Assembly: GCF_046244365.1 (NCBI RefSeq)
Contig: NZ_CP176395.1
Coordinates: forward strand, 2,728,001 to 2,792,000
Source: Paenibacillus_V sp046244365
Lineage (GTDB): Bacteria > Bacillota > Bacilli > Paenibacillales > NBRC-103111
DNA length: 64,000 nucleotides
Direction: 5' to 3'
The translations under genes were made by a program, and so were the position numbers. Below the pieces are notes generated by a model, which saw only the letters and a list, made by a program, of their open reading frames with translations, ran no database searches and was not told where the DNA came from. Positions 61,067 through 64,000 of this stretch are shown piece after piece (positions within the stretch are counted from its first letter, which is position 1; each line of letters starts with the position of its first letter).

Positions 61067-62508
61067 AGCTGATGTACCGGCTTCAGCTTTCATTCGGCCT
61101 TTTATTGATAGGCATCTTAGCGGTCGCCGCCGCCGTCATTTATCCGCTGATGCTTGATACGCTAGTAGAAGGACAGCGAAAAGAGATGAGAGAGCAAGCT
61201 TCCGCGATGATGCCGCTTACGGAAGCGTTGCCCGTGACGCCCGCGATACCGGCCGGATCCATTACCGTGGGCATGGAAAAGCTGCAGGGCGCCTTCCCGG
61301 CGGGCGGCAAAACGGACGCCGTCTGGATCGAGCCGAACGATCAAGTGCTTTACAGTACGCTATCGCCCGCAACAACATCCGAATGGATTCGTATTTGGCG
61401 GCAAACCGCCGATTTTCAGAACGCTCTATGGCTGGGGAAAGACGATAAATATATTGTCGAGGCGGTTTCCTTTCAAACAGCCGCCAGCACGCAGGCCATG
61501 AAAGCGGGCACGCTCATTATGGCGACGCCCATCAGCAAAATCAAATCGATGCAGATGGCGTTATTTCAGCGGATGATGATTCTATTGACCGTTGGCGGGA
61601 TCGCGGCTTATGCGCTCAGCATGATAATGGCCAAACGTCTTGTGATTCCGCTAGCCAAGCTCAGGAATGAACTGGGAAAAGTAGGACAGCTCCGCTTTTC
61701 GGAAGTTCGGCTGGTCCGCACGGGCGGGGAGATCGGGGAAGTGGCGCAGGGTGTTTACCGGATGGCCAACGAGCTGAATGCCTACCACACCGCGCAAAAG
61801 CAGTTTTTCCAAAACGCTTCACACGAGCTGAAAACGCCGCTGATGGCGATACAGGGCTATGCGGAAGGCATTCGCGACGGCGTATTTGCCGGGGAAAGCG
61901 CGAGCAAGGGCCTGAACGTAATCGTGGACGAATGCGATCGGCTCAAAAAAATCGTAACAGAAATGATCCTGCTGGCTAAGCTGGAAAGCGAGGAAGGGAT
62001 CTTTCATCCGGAGCCCGTACGGGTGGCGGACTTGATAACCGAGACGGTAGAACGCATCCATCCGCTGTACGCGAGCGGCGGCCTTCGCATTCAAACGAGC
62101 GTCCCTCCCGGAGAAGAAGAACGGCTGTTCATACAGGCCGATCGCGAAAAGCTGCTGCAGGCCATGCTGAACATTGCGGGCAACGCTGTACGCTACGCCA
62201 AGGAAACCGTTCGAATTCATGCGGGTGTAGAAGACGACTGGATCGCGATCGAGATAGCGGACGACGGGGAGGGAATCCCCGAGTCCTTGCTGCCCCAATT
62301 GTTCCACCGCTTCGTCAAAGGAAAAGACGGCGAGACGGGCCTCGGCCTCTCCATCTCCCGCGCCATCGTCGAACGTTCGGGCGGCAGCATCACTGCCCAT
62401 AACTTGCCTACCGGCGGCGCGGCGTTCGTATTGCGGTTTCCGAAGGCGCGAAGCGGGAAAACGAACGGAAACGGGAAAACGAACGGGAGCTTCATGACGG
62501 AGTCATGA
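61063..62508 (+). CDS. HAMP-domain sensor histidine kinase
   Basis: 481 aa from ATG 61063. Two membrane helices (~8-30 and ~165-185) flank an extracytoplasmic sensor of ~130 residues with no recognised fold. HAMP follows, then the dimerisation/phosphoacceptor site ASHELKTPL with His254. The HATPase domain shows the N box (NIAGNAVRYA), G1 (DDGEGIP), F box and G2 (GETGLGLSIS). It is the partner of the overlapping response regulator. The signal is unknown; the neighbouring binding lipoprotein or HlyD-like protein could feed it. Confidence 0.94.
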   Translation: MKLMYRLQLSFGLLLIGILAVAAAVIYPLMLDTLVEGQRKEMREQASAMMPLTEALPVTPAIPAGSITVGMEKLQGAFPAGGKTDAVWIEPNDQVLYSTLSPATTSEWIRIWRQTADFQNALWLGKDDKYIVEAVSFQTAASTQAMKAGTLIMATPISKIKSMQMALFQRMMILLTVGGIAAYALSMIMAKRLVIPLAKLRNELGKVGQLRFSEVRLVRTGGEIGEVAQGVYRMANELNAYHTAQKQFFQNASHELKTPLMAIQGYAEGIRDGVFAGESASKGLNVIVDECDRLKKIVTEMILLAKLESEEGIFHPEPVRVADLITETVERIHPLYASGGLRIQTSVPPGEEERLFIQADREKLLQAMLNIAGNAVRYAKETVRIHAGVEDDWIAIEIADDGEGIPESLLPQLFHRFVKGKDGETGLGLSISRAIVERSGGSITAHNLPTGGAAFVLRFPKARSGKTNGNGKTNGSFMTES

Positions 62509-62733
62509 TGGCGGTATGATGCTGGTGGTGTGGATAGAGTGCGGAGTGGGGAATCGACCAATGGGCAAAAAGTAGAGAGAGGAGGCAGAAAGTGAGGCGT
62601 GTCCGGATGTGAAATCCCTTAGGGGGGGGGATTGCTTCTGGACGAAAGCGTTTCTATGCACGAATGATTCATCGACGACGGCCTCGTCATTCGAGCGCAA
62701 AAGTTCGGGGTCCCGGGGTGAAGCGCCCGGGGG

Positions 62734-62768
62734 CCCTCCCCTTGGGAAGGGGAGGGTTTGGGAGGGGG
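62734..62768 (+). repeat. G-run hairpin / G-quadruplex-prone sequence
   Basis: CCCTCCCCTT (62734-62743) and AAGGGGAGGG (62747-62756) form a perfect 10-bp stem with a GGG loop. The plus strand then carries five G-runs of three or more within 62744-62768, a canonical quadruplex pattern. A further run of nine Gs lies near 62622. The 62509-62804 interval holds no gene that I can support. Confidence 0.6.
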
Positions 62769-62804
62769 CGGAACGCTTTTGGAACGCTTTGCAATGCCTT
62801 AAAA

Positions 62805-62842
62805 ACAAATATAGACGCCTCTCAATGAAGAAAGGCGTCTTT
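62805..62842 (-). terminator. Terminator overlapping the end of the 64-aa gene
   Basis: AGACGCC (62813-62819) pairs with GGCGTCT (62834-62840); on the minus strand the stem runs into ATATTTGTTTTT. The hairpin includes the last codons of the gene. Confidence 0.6.
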
Positions 62843-63016
62843 CTGATGCTCGGAAATGCTGAATTGCACGATTTCAAGGACGTCGTCAGCCTCCAGCGCT
62901 TCTATCCCGTGGACGAGCACGATTTCGGAATCCAGCTCGCTTCTCTTAAGGAACGGGAATAGGTCTGGGCTTAATTTCATCACAATCCTGGACAACTTAA
63001 CTGTTTCCACAGGCAT
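62822..63016 (-). CDS. Hypothetical small protein, 64 aa
   Basis: ATG 63016 or GTG 63010 behind GGAAGGG, which sits 3 or 9 bases away respectively. Acidic, soluble protein (PFLKRSELDSEIVLVHGIEA, LEADDVLEIVQFSI) with no recognised motif. A terminator hairpin at its end supports it as a real gene. It lies downstream of the DUF4247 gene on the same strand. Confidence 0.5.
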   Translation of the reverse strand: MPVETVKLSRIVMKLSPDLFPFLKRSELDSEIVLVHGIEALEADDVLEIVQFSISEHQKDAFLH

Positions 63017-63219
63017 CACCCTTCCAATCGATATCGCGATCAGAAAAAGCAAAAACGCTTACGAAACCGTAACCCAGAACCATTATGAAATTACAACTTC
63101 AGTATAGCATAAAAAGGGGGAGGCGGGTGTTGATTTTTGCTTCAAGAGGCAGTGAAAATGGGTATGGATGGGAAAACCCCGCCCGGATTGGCCGGTTACG
63201 GGGTTTATAGACGATGCCT

Positions 63220-64000
63220 TTACTTCTTCTTGGAAGAGAAGGAGCCTGATTTGGAGCTTGTGCTCGGCTTGCTCGGCGCCTTGTAGGACGGTGTCGAACC
63301 GTCGTTTTTGCGGCTTGTGGACGAACTGCTCGAGCTGCTTGAGGAGCTGCTTTTACTCGACGAGGAGCTACTGGACGTGCTGCCGGTGCTGCTCCCCGAA
63401 TTCGTTCGGAAAGTACCCGAGCTTCCGGATGACGAAGGCGAGGAAGACGAGCCGGAGGCTTTGTCGTCGCTCGATTTCGGCGTTGCGGAATCCGTCTTGG
63501 TGCCCGAGCTCGCACTCCCGGACTTGCTTGAGAAGCTCCCGGTCCTGTCGGTAGTCGACGGCTGCGAATCTTTGCTGCTAGGCGGCGAAGTGGATGTCGC
63601 GGTCTTGCTCTGGTAACTCGGCGTCGACGTATAGCCTCTATAGCTTTGCGTGGATTTCTTGCCGCTTACCCAGTCGTTGTCGAACAGCGACTGCAGGATC
63701 GTCGCCGTAACGAAGCCTTGCAGGAACGAGGAGTCGTAGTGCTCCTTGGCATACTGAATGCTATCGATCTCGACGAGCGTGTTGCTGCTATTTTGCGGAT
63801 CCTTCTGAACGTTAATAATTTTGTCGCTGTAGACCAGAAACATCTGGTCGGCGCTATCCTTGCTTTTTTCTTTCGGCGTTTGCTGGGCGGCGAGCTCTTG
63901 GGCGACCGTAGGGACGTCCTTGTTCTCGACCATATATACTTTGGCGTTGTCTTTTCCTTTACCCTGCACATCGACAAGCGGATAATTGTCTTTCACATAG
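63220..64000 (-). CDS. DUF4247 family protein with serine-rich tail (partial)
   Basis: The N-terminus lies beyond base 64000; the frame continues upstream with YVKDNYPLVDVQG at the edge. The first ~110 visible residues match DUF4247 (KVYMVENKDVPTVAQELAAQ; MFLVYSDKIINVQKDP; YDSSFLQGFVTATILQSLF). The C-terminal ~150 residues are low complexity, mainly Ser with Thr, Lys and Gly, ending SGSFSSKKK. DUF4247 proteins are of unknown function, often lipid- or membrane-associated. The tail looks like a disordered surface linker. Confidence 0.85.
   Translation of the reverse strand, partial: YVKDNYPLVDVQGKGKDNAKVYMVENKDVPTVAQELAAQQTPKEKSKDSADQMFLVYSDKIINVQKDPQNSSNTLVEIDSIQYAKEHYDSSFLQGFVTATILQSLFDNDWVSGKKSTQSYRGYTSTPSYQSKTATSTSPPSSKDSQPSTTDRTGSFSSKSGSASSGTKTDSATPKSSDDKASGSSSSPSSSGSSGTFRTNSGSSTGSTSSSSSSSKSSSSSSSSSSSTSRKNDGSTPSYKAPSKPSTSSKSGSFSSKKK

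Noticed and set aside
62609..62962. 117-codon plus-strand ORF
   Set aside because: It runs through the G-rich repeat and over the minus-strand 64-aa gene; the product is low complexity with no plausible ribosome site.

Overview
The window reads like a chromosomal segment of an endospore-forming, Gram-positive member of the Paenibacillaceae (Paenibacillus/Cohnella type). Supporting signs are two spore germinant-receptor loci, an S-layer-homology protein, a YtpB/DUF2600 terpenoid enzyme, a cold-shock gene, Lpl-type sugar ABC importers without their own ATPase, a large membrane AraC regulator, many strong AGGAGG-type ribosome binding sites and frequent TTG/GTG starts. Genus assignment is inference. 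No rRNA, tRNA, CRISPR array, transposase or complete prophage was seen.

Layout. 1-628: 5' part of a GAF protein, probably HD-GYP type (minus). 831-6171: germination operon gerA-gerC-small membrane protein-gerB-gerB. 6335-8806: secreted beta-propeller protein (minus). 9001-12920: second germination operon gerA-gerB-gerC. 13062-14045: Fur-box-controlled siderophore-binding lipoprotein. 14116-17380: AraC regulator divergent from a DegT-type aminotransferase/amidohydrolase pair. 17548-20700: GH2 beta-galactosidase. 21143-22093: haem o synthase. 22239-22680: repeat-rich intergenic DNA. 22778-25348: oligoendopeptidase F and two small genes (minus).

25589-35349 looks like one carbohydrate-response locus: a membrane AraC regulator, a Tat-exported protein resembling a phage tail appendage, a sialidase-fold protein, an ABC importer (binding protein, terminator, structured inverted-repeat element, two permeases) and a second sialidase-fold protein. 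Two homologous leader sequences precede the two transcription units and may be the regulator's targets. 35484-41369 holds a methyltransferase, a cold-shock protein, a YebC regulator, two overlapping orphan binding lipoproteins and a small conserved-looking gene.

41416-46425 (minus) holds a phosphoesterase and a probable five-gene operon MATE-like/MFS/esterase/nitroreductase/DUF2536. 46709-55770 carries an SLH protein, a small hypothetical gene, ytpB, pfkA (preceded by two copies of a 56-bp repeat), an FMN reductase, a WYL regulator, a DUF4015 protein and a second MFS transporter. 55849-62508 is a compact divergent system: minus-strand operon permease-permease-HlyD-like adaptor-binding lipoprotein, opposed to an OmpR-type regulator and sensor kinase. 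The gap between them carries 11-bp direct repeats typical of OmpR-family binding sites. The window ends with a small gene and a serine-tailed DUF4247 protein running off the right edge.

The observations most worth pursuing are the ABC/HlyD/two-component module with its repeats, the duplicated leaders of the sialidase locus, the Tat-targeted tail-fibre-like protein, and three families of uncharacterised repeats (TTCACTA clusters, a 268-bp element with terminal inverted repeats, and a dispersed 56-bp unit).
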